Source of the DNA: Chryseobacterium sp. CY350
GTDB taxonomy: Bacteria > Bacteroidota > Bacteroidia > Flavobacteriales > Weeksellaceae
NCBI RefSeq assembly: GCF_027945075.1
Contig: NZ_CP116034.1
Coordinates: 1,674,001-1,738,000, forward strand
DNA: 64,000 bases
Direction of reading: 5' to 3'
In this document: piece after piece, positions 25,811 to 37,155 of the stretch
Numbering within the stretch: position 1 is the first letter of the stretch
Layout of the letters: each line of letters begins with the position of its first letter
The notes under the pieces: model-generated
Seen by the model: only the letters and a program-made list of their open reading frames with translations
Database searches by the model: none
What the model was told of the DNA's origin: nothing
Translations under genes and position numbers: made by a program

Positions 25811-27346
25811 TTAAGGATTCTGATCATATCCTGCCACCTGAATTTGAGATAGTGGAACCTGATATAAATAATCATTCGTTGTAATCGTAAAATTATAGTT
25901 GAGCTGTGCAGCAGCCTGATTAATAACTGCAACTCCTGTATTCCAGCGAACTAAATCGTGCCAATAAACACCTTCACCGGCAAATTCTACTCTTCTTTCT
26001 TTTCTTAGAGCAGTGGTAAAATCAGCAGCTGATATTGAAGCGGAAACAGGAGCAAGACCTGCTCTCTGACGGATTCTGTTAAGATAAAAAACCGCAGCAT
26101 TTGTAGATCCCTCATTATTTAATATCTCTGCGTACATCAACAAAACATCTGCATATCTTATGATAGGAAAGTTGATTGGCCAGTCATATCGGTTGGTTAA
26201 AACAACTCCTTTTTCACGGAATTTCACGAAAAATTTCGCCTGATCGGGTTGTCCGTTTGTTGCGATAAAACTTGTCTTGATCGTTAAAGGTAATCTCAAA
26301 TCTCCTGGTTCATAACTGTCTATCAATGACTGAGAAACTCCCAGTTCAGCGGAACTGTACAAACTGCCTTGCGCATTGTAGTAAGGATCTGCGCTCCCAA
26401 AGTTTGGCGAAACATAACTTGGCAAGTAAGAACCTTGTGATAAGCCGCCACTAATATGCTGAATTTCAAAAATGTGGAATTTATTATCGTTGGCACTTTT
26501 AAATAAATCTGCATAATTAGCTGCAAATGTTACAGACTGACCTTCTCCCTGAATCACTGCAGACAGATGCTCTTTTGCTTTTGCCGAATACGAACTGTTA
26601 TGGAGCGGAAACCCCGATCCTGTAAGATAAATTCTTCCCAACATTGCGTGAGCCGCTGATTTTGTAATTCTACCTTTGTTTGCGGCATCGTAAGTGTTTT
26701 TTAAACCAGCGACAGAGGCTTCAATTTCTGAGGTGATGAAGTTATAGAGCGTTACCAAATCTGTTCTCGGTATTTTTGAGGCTTCATCCGGACTTACCGG
26801 TTTATCAATTAACGGAACTTTTCCAAAAGTACGCATCAACTCAAAATAGGCATAAGATCTTAGGAAACGCGCTTCTGAACGGTATTGCTCTCTGGTTGCG
26901 GGATCTGCAAATGGTACTGCATCAATTCTTGACAATAACATATTTGCATAAGCAATCTGCTGATAAGCATCTTCCCAAAGAATTTCCATTTCGTCAGTCG
27001 AAGACGTATCCTGAAAGCGGTTGATCGCATAATAATCTCTATTTCCGTTTTGCGAAATTGCATTGAAATTATTTGATCGAACTTCTGACGCCAATAAATA
27101 AAAATTAACATCATAACCTCCTCGCGATGAAGCATTCACCATCGCAGAATAAACTCCCGACAAAGCTTGCTGAATTTGTAATTCTGTGGTATAAAAAGAG
27201 TTTTGGGTAATATTATTTTCGGGTTCCAGCATCAGATCATCTTCACAACTGACCATTCCGAGCATCATACTACCACAAACCAATGCTTTAGCAAGCGATT
27301 TCATATTGACTTGTAAAAAGGATTTATTTATTATTGAAATTTTCAT
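25811..27346 (-). CDS. SusD/RagB-family nutrient-binding outer-membrane lipoprotein
   Basis: A 511-residue SusD-like protein. The signal is MKSLAKALVCGSMMLGMVSC with lipobox Cys, then EDD, a surface-export-type acidic sequence. An inner ATG at 27304 would start exactly there, while the ATG at 27346 is better spaced from the SusC stop (10 bases). The SusD helical repeats and C-terminal signature are present (LRSYAYFELMRTFGKVPL; PIIRYADVLLMYAEILN; RRVEFAGEGVYWHDLVRW). It caps the SusC barrel and binds the substrate. No glycoside hydrolase, protease or regulator adjoins, so the substrate cannot be read. Confidence 0.93.
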   Translation of the reverse strand: MKISIINKSFLQVNMKSLAKALVCGSMMLGMVSCEDDLMLEPENNITQNSFYTTELQIQQALSGVYSAMVNASSRGGYDVNFYLLASEVRSNNFNAISQNGNRDYYAINRFQDTSSTDEMEILWEDAYQQIAYANMLLSRIDAVPFADPATREQYRSEARFLRSYAYFELMRTFGKVPLIDKPVSPDEASKIPRTDLVTLYNFITSEIEASVAGLKNTYDAANKGRITKSAAHAMLGRIYLTGSGFPLHNSSYSAKAKEHLSAVIQGEGQSVTFAANYADLFKSANDNKFHIFEIQHISGGLSQGSYLPSYVSPNFGSADPYYNAQGSLYSSAELGVSQSLIDSYEPGDLRLPLTIKTSFIATNGQPDQAKFFVKFREKGVVLTNRYDWPINFPIIRYADVLLMYAEILNNEGSTNAAVFYLNRIRQRAGLAPVSASISAADFTTALRKERRVEFAGEGVYWHDLVRWNTGVAVINQAAAQLNYNFTITTNDYLYQVPLSQIQVAGYDQNP

Positions 27347-27356
27347 TTTTTTTAAT

Positions 27357-30278
27357 TTAAAAGTTAAAGTTTAAGCCCATCATATACACTTTTGCGTTCG
27401 GATATGCACCATAATCGGTACCATCTGACTGCACAGATTCCGGATTGTAACCACCGTAATAGTGATCTTTTCTCCAGACATTTTCTAAACTGACATACAC
27501 TCTCAGGTTAGAAATTTTTAGTTTATTGACTAATTCCTGTTCAAAATTGTAGCCCAACGTCACGTTTTTCAACTGAATATACGTTGCATCATACAACCAT
27601 CTCGTGTCTAGAAGACTACCTGTGGTTCCGTCTAATCTCGGTGTTCTTCCGTCTCCCGGATTTTCATCAGAACGCCAGCGATTTGCCCAGTTCCCCATTA
27701 CATTGGTAGTGGTTCCCATACTGGTACGGTCGATTGCCCGTCCTAACAATGCATAGCTATAACCTCCTTTCTGACCCTGAAAAAATACAGAAAGATCAAA
27801 ACCTTTATAAGAAAAAGTATTTGTAAAACCCCAATAATAGTCTGGTGTAGGACTTCCGATAATGTGACGGTCGTCTTCGGTAATCTTACCGTCGCCGTTA
27901 AAATCTTTATATTTTACATCTCCCGCAATTGCTCCAGCCGTTTTAGCAACACCAGTATTGGTGAGATCTGCAGTAGAAAGCACTCCTATCGCTTCATAAA
28001 GATAAAAAGAATTGAGCTCTTCTCCTACTTTGATAATATTTGTTGAGCTAGAGAAACCTGTGTAAATTGGCGCATTATCAGAACCCAATTGCAGTACTTT
28101 ATTATTATTAAATGCAATATTCGCCGAAGTGTTCCATCTGAAAGCACCTGTTAAATTTTTTGTACTTAAATCTAATTCCAAACCAGTATTCTGAACCGAC
28201 CCTACATTTTTCCACATGATATTGTAACCTGTAGCAAAAGGAATTGGCTGTTGCAAAAGAAGATCGTTGGTTTTTTTGATATAGTAATCTGCTGTGAAAT
28301 CAATTCTGTTGAATAAGCCTAATTCAAAACCAAAATCTGAAGACTGGGTTTTTTCCCAAGTCAGATTAGGATTTGCGATGGTGTTTGGAATTAAACCATT
28401 CGATAAATTGCCACCGAAAGAATAATTACCACCCGAAAGTGTACCAAAAGCCCTGTAATCTCCAATGTTATTATTTCCGTTTTCACCCCAGCTGTATCTT
28501 AGCTTTAAATTGCTAAGCCACGTTTTATCCTGTAAAAATTCTTCTTCATCGATCTTCCAGGCACTTCCGAATGCTGCAAATGTTCCCCAAAGATTATTCC
28601 ATCCAAATCTGGACGAACCATCTCTACGAATACTTGCGAACAGCATATATTTCTTTTTATAATCGTAATTTACACGGCCGAACATCGACACCAACATCCA
28701 TTCTGAAACGGTATATTCTGAATTTAAAACCGATGCAGACTGCGTGAAATTAAATGTTTTTAAATCATCATTCGGGAAACCCTTGTTTCGGTTGTACTGG
28801 CTAGTCGTTCTGTAATTTTCTGCGCTATAACCCGCAAGAGCAGCAATACTGTGATTTCCGAAAGTCTTTTTATAATTTAATAAGGCTTCTCCTAAATATC
28901 TGTTATAATTTACAGTTCGGCGACTGGCAATACTTACCTGTCCAGGAATGTTTGTGATTAAATTAAATGTCGGTGTATAGCTATTGTTGAGATTAAAATT
29001 ATTGGTTGCGCCTCCGGAAATTTTAAAATTTAAACCCGGCAAAATATCATAAGACATATAAAGACTAGATAATAACCTGAATTCGTTGGTATTGTTGGTT
29101 GTATTTTCTAAAACACCAATTGAGCTTTGCGAAGAACTTGCCCATCTGTACCGGTCATTTTTCCAAAAATTGGTATAGAGACCGGCCGACAATTCTGCAA
29201 CAGGAACCATTGAGAGCATTTTGTGAGCTTCATTGTCTTTTCCGTCTACTGCTGCTCCGTAACTTTGTGAATAACTTGGCCTTAAGGCAATTCCTGCCTT
29301 CCATTTATCTGAAATATTAATATCGACTACTGCACTCAGATTATACCTGTTGAATCCTGTATTAAGAGCCAAACCTTCCTGATCAAAATACGAAGCAGAG
29401 ATTGCATATTTCACATCTTTACTTCCTCCACGTACTGAAAGCTGGTAATTTTGAATTGCTGCAGGACGGTAAAAAGCATCCTGCCAGTCTATGTAAGCAA
29501 CCTGATCTGTTCCCCAGCGAGGATCAATCATATAATTGACATTAGCTAAATTATAGTTTGTTGTATTTGCTAAATTTAAATAGTTAGCTCTTACCGCATA
29601 ACTGTCTGATGCAGAATTTCCCGGAGCCAAAGCGACCCATCTTTTGTTGATTGATTCAGTGGCGTAATCTATCCACTCTGAACTCGTCATGATATCCAAC
29701 TTTTTTTCAATTGTCTGGACGCCATAGTATTGAGAAAATGAAAATGAAGGTTTTCCGGATATTCCTTTCTTTGTAGTGACAATAACAATACCGTTAGAAC
29801 CTCTGGAACCGTACATTGCCGTAGAAGCGGCGTCTTTTAGTACTTCAATCGATTGCACATCGTCTGGCGAAACATTTGCCATATCATCTGCTACCATTCC
29901 ATCGATCACGTAGAGGGGAGAATTACTTGCTGAAATTGAAGCTGTACCACGAACTCTGATTTCCAGCGGTTCGCCGGGTTTTCCTGATGTGGCGCGTGTT
30001 TTCACTCCGGCAATTTGTCCCGTTAAAGCCTGATCTACTCTCGCTATAGGACGGTCTTTAAAACTTTCTGCACTTACCCTACCAACAGAACCCGTGACCT
30101 CTCCTTTTTTTTGTGTGCCGTAAGCAATAATGACGACCTCCTCAATATCTTTTGTTTTATTTTTAGGATTTTGTATACTATCCTGTGACTTTGCCGTATT
30201 GGCTGCTTGTTTTTCCTGTGCGAAGATAAAACCTGAGGTACTTAGTAAAATACCCATAGTTACTATGGACTTCTTCAT
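27357..30278 (-). CDS. SusC/RagA-family TonB-dependent outer-membrane transporter
   Basis: A 973-residue TonB-dependent barrel. After a signal peptide (to about Ala20) a short linker leads straight to the plug (EEVVIIAYGTQKKGEVTGSV; SPLYVIDGMVADD; IEVLKDAASTAMYGSRGSNG). The CarboxypepD_reg-like N-terminal domain common in SusC proteins is absent. The C-terminus ends in an aromatic beta strand (KVYMMGLNFNF). It forms an outer-membrane import pair with SusD. The 260 bases upstream show no clear promoter, regulator site or anti-sigma gene. Confidence 0.94.
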   Translation of the reverse strand: MKKSIVTMGILLSTSGFIFAQEKQAANTAKSQDSIQNPKNKTKDIEEVVIIAYGTQKKGEVTGSVGRVSAESFKDRPIARVDQALTGQIAGVKTRATSGKPGEPLEIRVRGTASISASNSPLYVIDGMVADDMANVSPDDVQSIEVLKDAASTAMYGSRGSNGIVIVTTKKGISGKPSFSFSQYYGVQTIEKKLDIMTSSEWIDYATESINKRWVALAPGNSASDSYAVRANYLNLANTTNYNLANVNYMIDPRWGTDQVAYIDWQDAFYRPAAIQNYQLSVRGGSKDVKYAISASYFDQEGLALNTGFNRYNLSAVVDINISDKWKAGIALRPSYSQSYGAAVDGKDNEAHKMLSMVPVAELSAGLYTNFWKNDRYRWASSSQSSIGVLENTTNNTNEFRLLSSLYMSYDILPGLNFKISGGATNNFNLNNSYTPTFNLITNIPGQVSIASRRTVNYNRYLGEALLNYKKTFGNHSIAALAGYSAENYRTTSQYNRNKGFPNDDLKTFNFTQSASVLNSEYTVSEWMLVSMFGRVNYDYKKKYMLFASIRRDGSSRFGWNNLWGTFAAFGSAWKIDEEEFLQDKTWLSNLKLRYSWGENGNNNIGDYRAFGTLSGGNYSFGGNLSNGLIPNTIANPNLTWEKTQSSDFGFELGLFNRIDFTADYYIKKTNDLLLQQPIPFATGYNIMWKNVGSVQNTGLELDLSTKNLTGAFRWNTSANIAFNNNKVLQLGSDNAPIYTGFSSSTNIIKVGEELNSFYLYEAIGVLSTADLTNTGVAKTAGAIAGDVKYKDFNGDGKITEDDRHIIGSPTPDYYWGFTNTFSYKGFDLSVFFQGQKGGYSYALLGRAIDRTSMGTTTNVMGNWANRWRSDENPGDGRTPRLDGTTGSLLDTRWLYDATYIQLKNVTLGYNFEQELVNKLKISNLRVYVSLENVWRKDHYYGGYNPESVQSDGTDYGAYPNAKVYMMGLNFNF

Positions 30279-30543
30279 TCTGTGATTGGTGATTTTATAA
30301 TTACTTTAAAACTTTCTTTAAAATGAAACATGAGAAAAGAAATAAGTACAGACATGATATTTCTCATATTTTTATTTCCCTAAAAGTATACTTATCATCA
30401 ATTTTTGCTATCCTGCTGTTACCTGCTTAATTTCTCACCTCTCGTCTACACCAGTAAACCATTTACTTTCAATACATTAAATAGTATAATAATCTTTCGG
30501 TAATAATTAATGAATTTCAATATGCTTAAATTAGAAACAAAAA

Positions 30544-30569
30544 AATCCCCAAGCTTACGCTTGGGGATT
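30544..30569. terminator. Terminator downstream of dnaK
   Basis: Stem AATCCCCAAGC / GCTTGGGGATT with TTAC loop. It serves dnaK on the minus strand. The rest of the 314-base gap (30279-30592) holds nothing else recognised. Confidence 0.85.
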
Positions 30570-30592
30570 TCATTATTACTTACTCGATGAGT

Positions 30593-32485
30593 TTATTTCA
30601 CTTCTTCAAAGTCTGCATCCTGAACGTCTTCCGCTCCGTTTGCATTTCCTTGAGACTGTCCTGCATCAGCACCTTGACCTTGCTGTCCTGCTGCGTACAT
30701 TTCTTCTGAAGCTGCCATCCATGCTGCATCCAAAGCTTCGGTTTTAGCTTTTACATCATCGCCGTTTTTAGCTTCGAAAGCTGCTTTCAAATCTGTATGT
30801 GCTGTTTCGATTGCTGCTTTTTTGTCAGCAGACAATTTATCACCAAATTCTTTCAATTGCTTTTCAGTCTGGAAGATTAATCCGTCAGCTTTATTGAAAA
30901 TTTCAACTTCTTCTTTTCTCTTCAAGTCAGCTGCAGAATTTTCCTGAGCTTCTTTTTTCATTCTTTCAATTTCCTCTTCAGAAAGACCTGAAGATGCCTG
31001 AATTTTGATAGACTGCTCTTTTCCTGTTCCTTTATCTTTAGCAGAAACGCTCAAGATACCGTTGGCATCGATATCGAAAGTTACTTCGATTTGTGGAACT
31101 CCTCTTTGTGCCGGTGGAATATCTGTTAAATCAAATCTACCGATCTCTTTGTTATCGTTGAACATTGGTCTTTCACCCTGTCCTACTCTGATGCTTACAG
31201 CAGGCTGATTGTCAGAAGCTGTTGAGAATACTTCAGATTTTTTAGTTGGGATCGTAGTGTTTGATTCAATTAATTTAGTAAAAACAGAACCCATCGTTTC
31301 GATTCCTAAAGAAAGTGGTGTAACGTCTAATAAAAGAACGTCTTTCACATCTCCTGTAAGAACTCCACCCTGAATAGCTGCACCAATTGCTACAACCTCA
31401 TCCGGGTTAACACCTTTTGAAGGTTTTTTACCGAAGAATTTTTCAACTTCTTCCTGAATGATCGGGATTCTTGTAGAACCACCTACCAAGATCACTTCGT
31501 CGATATCGCTGATAGAAAGACCTGCATCAGAAAGTGCTTTTTTACAAGGCTCCATAGAACGTCTTACCAAATCAGCAGATAACTGCTCGAATTTAGCTTT
31601 AGTTAAAGGCTTCACCAAGTGTTTAGGACCTGTAGCTGTAGCTGTAATATAAGGAAGGTTGATTTCAGTTTGAGGAGAAGAAGATAATTCGATTTTTGCT
31701 TTTTCAGCTGCTTCTTTTAATCTCTGTAAAGCGATTGCGTCACCTTTAAGATCTACACCTTCTTCAGCTTTAAATTCGTCTGCCATCCAGTTGATAATAA
31801 CATCATCAAAGTCATCACCACCTAAATGTGTATCACCATTTGTAGACAATACTTCGAAAACTCCGTCTCCTAAATCAAGGATAGAAACGTCAAAAGTACC
31901 ACCACCTAAATCGTAAACTGCAATTTTTTGATCTTTGTGAGATTTATCCATACCGTAAGCCAAAGCAGCTGCTGTAGGCTCGTTGATGATTCTTTCTACA
32001 GTAAGACCAGCGATTTCACCAGCTTCTTTTGTAGCTTGTCTCTGAGCATCGTTAAAGTAAGCCGGAACAGTAATTACTGCTCTTGTTACTTCCTGTCCAA
32101 GATAATCTTCAGCCGTTTTCTTCATTTTCTGAAGAATCATTGCAGAAATTTCCTGTGGAGTATATTCTCTATCGTCGATTTTTACTTTTACTGTATCGTT
32201 TGGCCCGCTTACAACACCGTAAGGAACTCTTGAAACTTCAGAAGCATCATCTTTAAAATGAGTTCCTATGAATCTTTTGATTGAATATACGGTTTTTGTA
32301 GGGTTGGTAACAGCCTGTCTTTTTGCAGGATCACCTACTTTTCTTTCACCATCTTCTGTAAATGCTACAATAGAAGGCGTTGTTCTTTTACCTTCTGCAT
32401 TTGGGATCACTACAGCATCTTTACCTTCCATTACTGCAACGCAAGAGTTGGTAGTACCTAAGTCAATTCCGATTATTTTACTCAT
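30593..32485 (-). CDS. dnaK: Molecular chaperone DnaK (Hsp70)
   Basis: A 630-residue Hsp70. ATPase signatures: [17 protein letters not shown] (residues 4-20), [14 protein letters not shown] (about 190) and [17 protein letters not shown] (about 335). The substrate domain and helical lid follow, ending [14 protein letters not shown], the usual acidic EEVK-type tail. Length is typical. The usual partners grpE and dnaJ are not in the window, so dnaK stands alone here, as often in this phylum. Confidence 0.97.
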   Translation of the reverse strand: MSKIIGIDLGTTNSCVAVMEGKDAVVIPNAEGKRTTPSIVAFTEDGERKVGDPAKRQAVTNPTKTVYSIKRFIGTHFKDDASEVSRVPYGVVSGPNDTVKVKIDDREYTPQEISAMILQKMKKTAEDYLGQEVTRAVITVPAYFNDAQRQATKEAGEIAGLTVERIINEPTAAALAYGMDKSHKDQKIAVYDLGGGTFDVSILDLGDGVFEVLSTNGDTHLGGDDFDDVIINWMADEFKAEEGVDLKGDAIALQRLKEAAEKAKIELSSSPQTEINLPYITATATGPKHLVKPLTKAKFEQLSADLVRRSMEPCKKALSDAGLSISDIDEVILVGGSTRIPIIQEEVEKFFGKKPSKGVNPDEVVAIGAAIQGGVLTGDVKDVLLLDVTPLSLGIETMGSVFTKLIESNTTIPTKKSEVFSTASDNQPAVSIRVGQGERPMFNDNKEIGRFDLTDIPPAQRGVPQIEVTFDIDANGILSVSAKDKGTGKEQSIKIQASSGLSEEEIERMKKEAQENSAADLKRKEEVEIFNKADGLIFQTEKQLKEFGDKLSADKKAAIETAHTDLKAAFEAKNGDDVKAKTEALDAAWMAASEEMYAAGQQGQGADAGQSQGNANGAEDVQDADFEEVK

Positions 32486-32924
32486 AATATCTATATTTTT
32501 TTAATTTTTAAATTTAATTACACTCTCACTTTCTCAATATCTATACCATTAGAAATTTTGTGACAAATTGACATTATTTCGCTCAAAGCAGGTATATACT
32601 TCAATTAATTTGTGCTAATAAGTACCGAAAATTAAATCTAAAGATCGTGACAAACTTAAATAAATAAATTACTGACTTGATGTGACATTTGTGCTGGGGA
32701 GATCAAAATGATAAATAAATCTCGTTCTAGGATAACTTAATTTTTAAAAATGTATGACAACTGTAGGTATTATATTGACTGATAATAGATTGTCATTAAA
32801 CTAAAAATACAGGCAAAAAAGATGCTTTTATTAATTAAAAAACCTTTCTAATGCTGAATTTTTCCAAAATTTAATATTGAAGTACTTTTTAAATATTTTA
32901 AATTTGGAGAATTGAATTAAAAAT
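32486..32924. other. Divergent promoter region between dnaK and ppk
   Basis: A 439-base gene-free region. A TAAGTTTG element on the minus strand (32651-32658) could drive dnaK with a leader of about 160 bases; no -33 partner was found. A stronger plus-strand promoter sits at 32877-32906. No RNA gene recognised. Confidence 0.4.
32877..32906 (+). promoter_or_regulatory. ppk promoter (Bacteroidota type)
   Basis: TTG at 32877-32879, a 19-base spacer, TAAATTTG at 32899-32906, then 18 bases to the ATG. Confidence 0.7.
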
Positions 32925-34997
32925 ATGTCAGTACATTTTAATCCCAGAGATATTACCTGGTTGGCGTTTAATGAAAGAGTTTTGCAAGAAGCAATGGACG
33001 AAAATGTTCCGCTTCATCTGAGAATTCGTTTTTTAGGGATTTTCTCCAATAATTTAGATGAATTTTTCCGTGTACGTGTGGCAGGTCTTAAGCGTGCCAT
33101 GGATTTTAAGGAAAAAGTAATTGCAGAATCGTTCTATCAGCCGCCTTCAAAAATTCTTCAGAGGATTAATGAAATTGTCATCACCCAACAGGCAGATTTT
33201 GATAAAACCTGGAAAAAAATTCAGGTTGAAATGGCAGAGCAGAAAGTTTTCATTAAAACTTCAAAAAATCTTACAGCCCGTCAAAAAGATTTTGTACGTC
33301 AATATTTTGATGAAGTAGTAGAATCTAATGTGATTCCTATTTTACTTCATGAAAACACTCCAATGCCTTACTACAGAGACAAAAGTTTGTACTTAGGTGT
33401 GGCCATGAGAAAAAAAGACTGGCAATATCACAGCAATTATGCAATTATTGAGATTCCCTCTCGTTTTGTAGGAAGATTTGTTTTGCTGCCAACAGAAGAT
33501 CTAGAAGAAAAAAATGTCATGCTTTTAGAGGATGTTATTACATTCAATCTTCCGCATATTTTCTCTTATTTCGGATACGACGAATTTTCCGCCAATGCTT
33601 TTAAAGTGACCAAAGACGCAGAAATGGATATCGATAACGACATTCGAACCAACTTTGCAGAAAAAATAGAGAAAGGTCTCAAAAACAGAAGAAAAGGAAA
33701 ACCTACCCGCTTTGTTTTTGACAAAGATATGGATAAAGCTTTGCTCGAATTGTTGATCCGAAAATTAAATTTAAGCAAGAAAGACAGTATTATTCCCGGT
33801 GGAAAAATTCATAATTTTAAACATTTTATGGATTTCCCGGATGTTTTTGAATACTATAAAAAACCTGTCGAAAGAACCTCATTTACCCATCCTTCATTTG
33901 AACATGGTGAAAGAGTGACTGATGTAATTCTGAAACAGGATGTTTTATTAAGCTTTCCATATCACACTTATACGCCTGTAATCGATCTTTTGCGTGAAGC
34001 AGCGATGGATCCTGATGTGAAATCGATCCAGATTACGGCTTACCGTTTGGCAAGCAGCTCGAAAATCATCAATGCATTGATCTATGCCGCAAGAAACGGA
34101 AAAGATGTAACCGTAATGCTCGAACTTCAGGCAAGATTTGATGAAGAATCAAACCTGATGTGGAAAGAAATGCTGGAACCGGAAGGCATCACTGTTTTGA
34201 TTGGGCTTCCCGACAAAAAAGTTCATGCTAAGTTGTGTGTCATCAAAAAAAGAGTCCATAATAAGACCGTTCAGTACGGATTTATCAGCACCGGAAACTT
34301 CAACGAAAAAACGGCAAGAATCTATGGTGATCACCTTTTGATGACTTCCGACAGAGGTGTTATGGCTGATATCAATAAAGTTTTCACAGTTTTAAAAAAG
34401 CCTAAAGAAGATTATCTTGCTGTTTTAAAAACCTGTAAAAACCTCATGATCTGTCCTCAATTTATGAGAGAAAAAATTGTTAATCATATCGACAAAGAAA
34501 TTGAAGAGGCAAAAGCAGGGCGCAAAGCTGAAATGATCATCAAGGCAAATTCTGTGAGCGACCGTGGTCTTATTCTTAAAATGTACGAGGCAGCAGAAGC
34601 AGGCGTAGTTATCAGAGTGATTGTAAGGGGAATTTATTGTGCTATTAATCAGAAAGATTTTAAACAGAAAATTAAGGCAATTAGTATTGTAGATGAATAT
34701 CTGGAACATGCAAGAGTAATGTATTTCTATAATAAAGGCTCGGAAGATATGTACATTTCGTCCGCCGACTGGATGAACAGAAATTTGGATTACAGAATAG
34801 AAGCCGCAGCAAAAATCACCGATAAAAATCTTAAAAAAGAACTGAAAGACATTCTTGATATTCAGTTAAGAGATAATGTAAAAGCGAGAATTTTAGATAA
34901 AAAACTCAGCAACGAATACATCAGCAATGACGAGAAAGAATGCCGTTCTCAAATAGAAACTTACAATTATCTGAAAGCAAAGACTGCTGAAAAATAG
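32925..34997 (+). CDS. ppk1: Polyphosphate kinase 1
   Basis: A 690-residue PPK1 with the N-terminal helical domain (FNPRDITWLAFNERVLQEA; FLGIFSNNLDEFFRVRV) and two PLD-like catalytic domains. The autophosphorylated His lies in KVHAKLCVIKKR, followed by STGNFNEKTARIYGDH. The second site is LEHARVMYF with SADWMNRNLDYRIE. It makes polyphosphate from ATP reversibly. Ppx/GppA lies 278 bases downstream on the same strand. It ends with TAG, which shows amber is an ordinary stop here. Confidence 0.96.
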   Translation: MSVHFNPRDITWLAFNERVLQEAMDENVPLHLRIRFLGIFSNNLDEFFRVRVAGLKRAMDFKEKVIAESFYQPPSKILQRINEIVITQQADFDKTWKKIQVEMAEQKVFIKTSKNLTARQKDFVRQYFDEVVESNVIPILLHENTPMPYYRDKSLYLGVAMRKKDWQYHSNYAIIEIPSRFVGRFVLLPTEDLEEKNVMLLEDVITFNLPHIFSYFGYDEFSANAFKVTKDAEMDIDNDIRTNFAEKIEKGLKNRRKGKPTRFVFDKDMDKALLELLIRKLNLSKKDSIIPGGKIHNFKHFMDFPDVFEYYKKPVERTSFTHPSFEHGERVTDVILKQDVLLSFPYHTYTPVIDLLREAAMDPDVKSIQITAYRLASSSKIINALIYAARNGKDVTVMLELQARFDEESNLMWKEMLEPEGITVLIGLPDKKVHAKLCVIKKRVHNKTVQYGFISTGNFNEKTARIYGDHLLMTSDRGVMADINKVFTVLKKPKEDYLAVLKTCKNLMICPQFMREKIVNHIDKEIEEAKAGRKAEMIIKANSVSDRGLILKMYEAAEAGVVIRVIVRGIYCAINQKDFKQKIKAISIVDEYLEHARVMYFYNKGSEDMYISSADWMNRNLDYRIEAAAKITDKNLKKELKDILDIQLRDNVKARILDKKLSNEYISNDEKECRSQIETYNYLKAKTAEK

Positions 34998-35275
34998 ATT
35001 TTAAAACGCAAAAAGAGTTGAATATATAAGGTAAAATAAGCTTAGATTTTTTAAGTTTTATTAAGGTAAAATCATTAAGTAAACCCTTTAAATCAATTTT
35101 ATTGATCCTGAAAAAAATCTTAACTCTTCAATAATCTTCATGGTTTAAAATTTCTCAAAATGATTATTAAACCGGATTGGGATTAACATAAAGAATTAAT
35201 TTTTGTAAATTCGGGTTTTAAAATTAATTTGTTTTAAATTAAACAACTGAAATTCAATATAATACACTTTAAAAA

Positions 35276-36160
35276 ATGATCATTGCAGCGATAGATATAG
35301 GAAGTAATGCGGCCCGACTTTTAATCAATGAGGTGAAAATTCAAAATGGAAAGCCTGAATTTATTAAATTAAATCTCCTCCGAATTCCTCTGAGATTGGG
35401 AATGGATGTTTTTACGCTGGGAAAAATCGGTGAAGAGCGTGAAAAAATGGTTTTGGATTCTATGAAAATTTTCAGTGATCTAATGAAAATTTATAAAGTT
35501 GAACATTACAGAGCCTGCGCCACCAGCGCGATGCGTGATGCTGAAAACGGTAAAGATATTATTGAAAAAGTTAAAAATTACGCAGATCTTTCCATTGAGA
35601 TTATTTCCGGAGACGAAGAAGCAACTTTGGTGTACGAAAATCACGTCGCAGAAGGTCTCGACAAAGATTTTGCTTATCTTTATGTAGACGTTGGCGGCGG
35701 TTCTACCGAACTGACTTTCTACGAAAATGACAAAATGGTCTACGAAAAATCTTTCAACATCGGAACCATCCGTCTTCTCAACAATCTCGTGACAGAAGAC
35801 AACTGGAAGGAAATGAAAGAGGAAATTAAAGCCAATATCAATAGTAAAATGCAAATTGTAGCCATTGGTTCCGGCGGAAACATCAACAAAGTATTCTCGA
35901 TGAGCAAAACCAAAGACGGCAAACCAATGTCGATTGCGTATTTAAAAAATGCTTACAAAGAATTTAGCAGTCTGACTGTCGAAGAAAGAATGACAAAATA
36001 CGGTTTCAGAGAAGACAGAGCCGACGTTTTGGCTCACGCTTTGAAAATCTACAATTTTGTAATGCACTGGGCAGAAATCAACAAGATTTTTGTTCCGAAA
36101 ATTTCTGTGGCGGATGGTTTGATTCATAATATTTATGAGAGGGTTTCTGGGGAGGAATAA
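35276..36160 (+). CDS. Ppx/GppA family phosphatase (exopolyphosphatase-like)
   Basis: A 294-residue actin-fold phosphatase with the two nucleotide/phosphate loops AAIDIGSNAARLLI (residues 4-17) and YVDVGGGSTELTFY (about 139-152). It lacks the C-terminal HD domain of long Ppx enzymes, so it is the short form. Its place next to ppk1 suggests exopolyphosphatase activity, but pppGpp hydrolysis is possible. Confidence 0.9.
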   Translation: MIIAAIDIGSNAARLLINEVKIQNGKPEFIKLNLLRIPLRLGMDVFTLGKIGEEREKMVLDSMKIFSDLMKIYKVEHYRACATSAMRDAENGKDIIEKVKNYADLSIEIISGDEEATLVYENHVAEGLDKDFAYLYVDVGGGSTELTFYENDKMVYEKSFNIGTIRLLNNLVTEDNWKEMKEEIKANINSKMQIVAIGSGGNINKVFSMSKTKDGKPMSIAYLKNAYKEFSSLTVEERMTKYGFREDRADVLAHALKIYNFVMHWAEINKIFVPKISVADGLIHNIYERVSGEE

Positions 36161-36264
36161 ATTCTGTAAAATTTACTTTTAAAATTTTTAATAGTCGGGT
36201 TTATATGAATAAAGTCCACAAAAAAATATTTAATCAGTAAATTTTTTACTTAGCAAAAAATACT

Positions 36265-37041
36265 ATGAAACAAATCGCACTGATTCTAACTTTACTATAT
36301 TCGGCACTAAATTTAAATGCTCAAAATATAAAATTTAGAGAAAATATTGACAAAGATTCTTTGTTTAATGTTGCAGTTCAAAAACTACCTATCGAAATGC
36401 GTGGGGATTTCACTAAAACATACAAGAGTGGAAATGAACAGGAAAAGGAATTTTTACTGTTTATGACTTTAATGCCAGAAAGTAGCAAACAGGAACTTAT
36501 AGCAAATTTTGAAAATAAAAAAACAGAAATTCAAAGATTAAAAACTGAATTTCAAAAACTTGTTCCTAAAAATTACGTTGTGGATATCGAGTTTAAGCCT
36601 GAAAGTAAAATTTTGACTGTAAGTGAAGAAATTACTATTAAAATCTACAAGGTGAAAAAGAAGGATGAAAAAGAATATGCAGATGAGATTGAGAGATCTG
36701 ATGACTTAAAAGTTATATCCCAAAATTGGAATTTGAAACCAAATTCGAATGAACTAGACAAAATTATTAAGTCGATTGGATGGACAAATCAAACTCTTGA
36801 TCAAATCAAAAAACTTTTAAACGAAGCAAATTGCATTTCAATAGAAAATGGCAAAATTACTACAATAGGTTTTGCAAGAAGTGGAATGGGAAAATATTAT
36901 TATAAAATTTTCGAAAAACCGCTTAATGAAAAAAATAAAATAGAATACACTAACAATTGTCAATACATTTTTTATAAAGATAACATTGTTCTTGAATATG
37001 GTGGCGGTGCAATCGGTTCACAATGTTTTGAAAAACATTAA
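36265..37041 (+). CDS. Unknown secreted protein
   Basis: A 258-residue protein with a signal peptide cut near Ala19-Gln20 (MKQIALILTLLYSALNLNAQ). The N-terminal half is helical and charged, and a lone Cys pair occurs late (NNCQY, SQCFEKH). No family was recognised. The gene sits between ppx and the large T9SS cargo gene, with no clear operon link. Confidence 0.65.
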   Translation: MKQIALILTLLYSALNLNAQNIKFRENIDKDSLFNVAVQKLPIEMRGDFTKTYKSGNEQEKEFLLFMTLMPESSKQELIANFENKKTEIQRLKTEFQKLVPKNYVVDIEFKPESKILTVSEEITIKIYKVKKKDEKEYADEIERSDDLKVISQNWNLKPNSNELDKIIKSIGWTNQTLDQIKKLLNEANCISIENGKITTIGFARSGMGKYYYKIFEKPLNEKNKIEYTNNCQYIFYKDNIVLEYGGGAIGSQCFEKH

Positions 37042-37155
37042 CAATAATTTAAAACTAAAACCATTTCAACCAAAACATTTAACCATTTCATAATCTTCCC
37101 GTAAAACCCTCACAACGTACAACGTTCATTTTTGCACAAATAATAAATTGTAAAA

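Noticed and set aside
25811..30278. A full polysaccharide utilisation locus
   Set aside because: SusC and SusD stand alone, with no hydrolases, sulfatases or sensor-regulator next to them.
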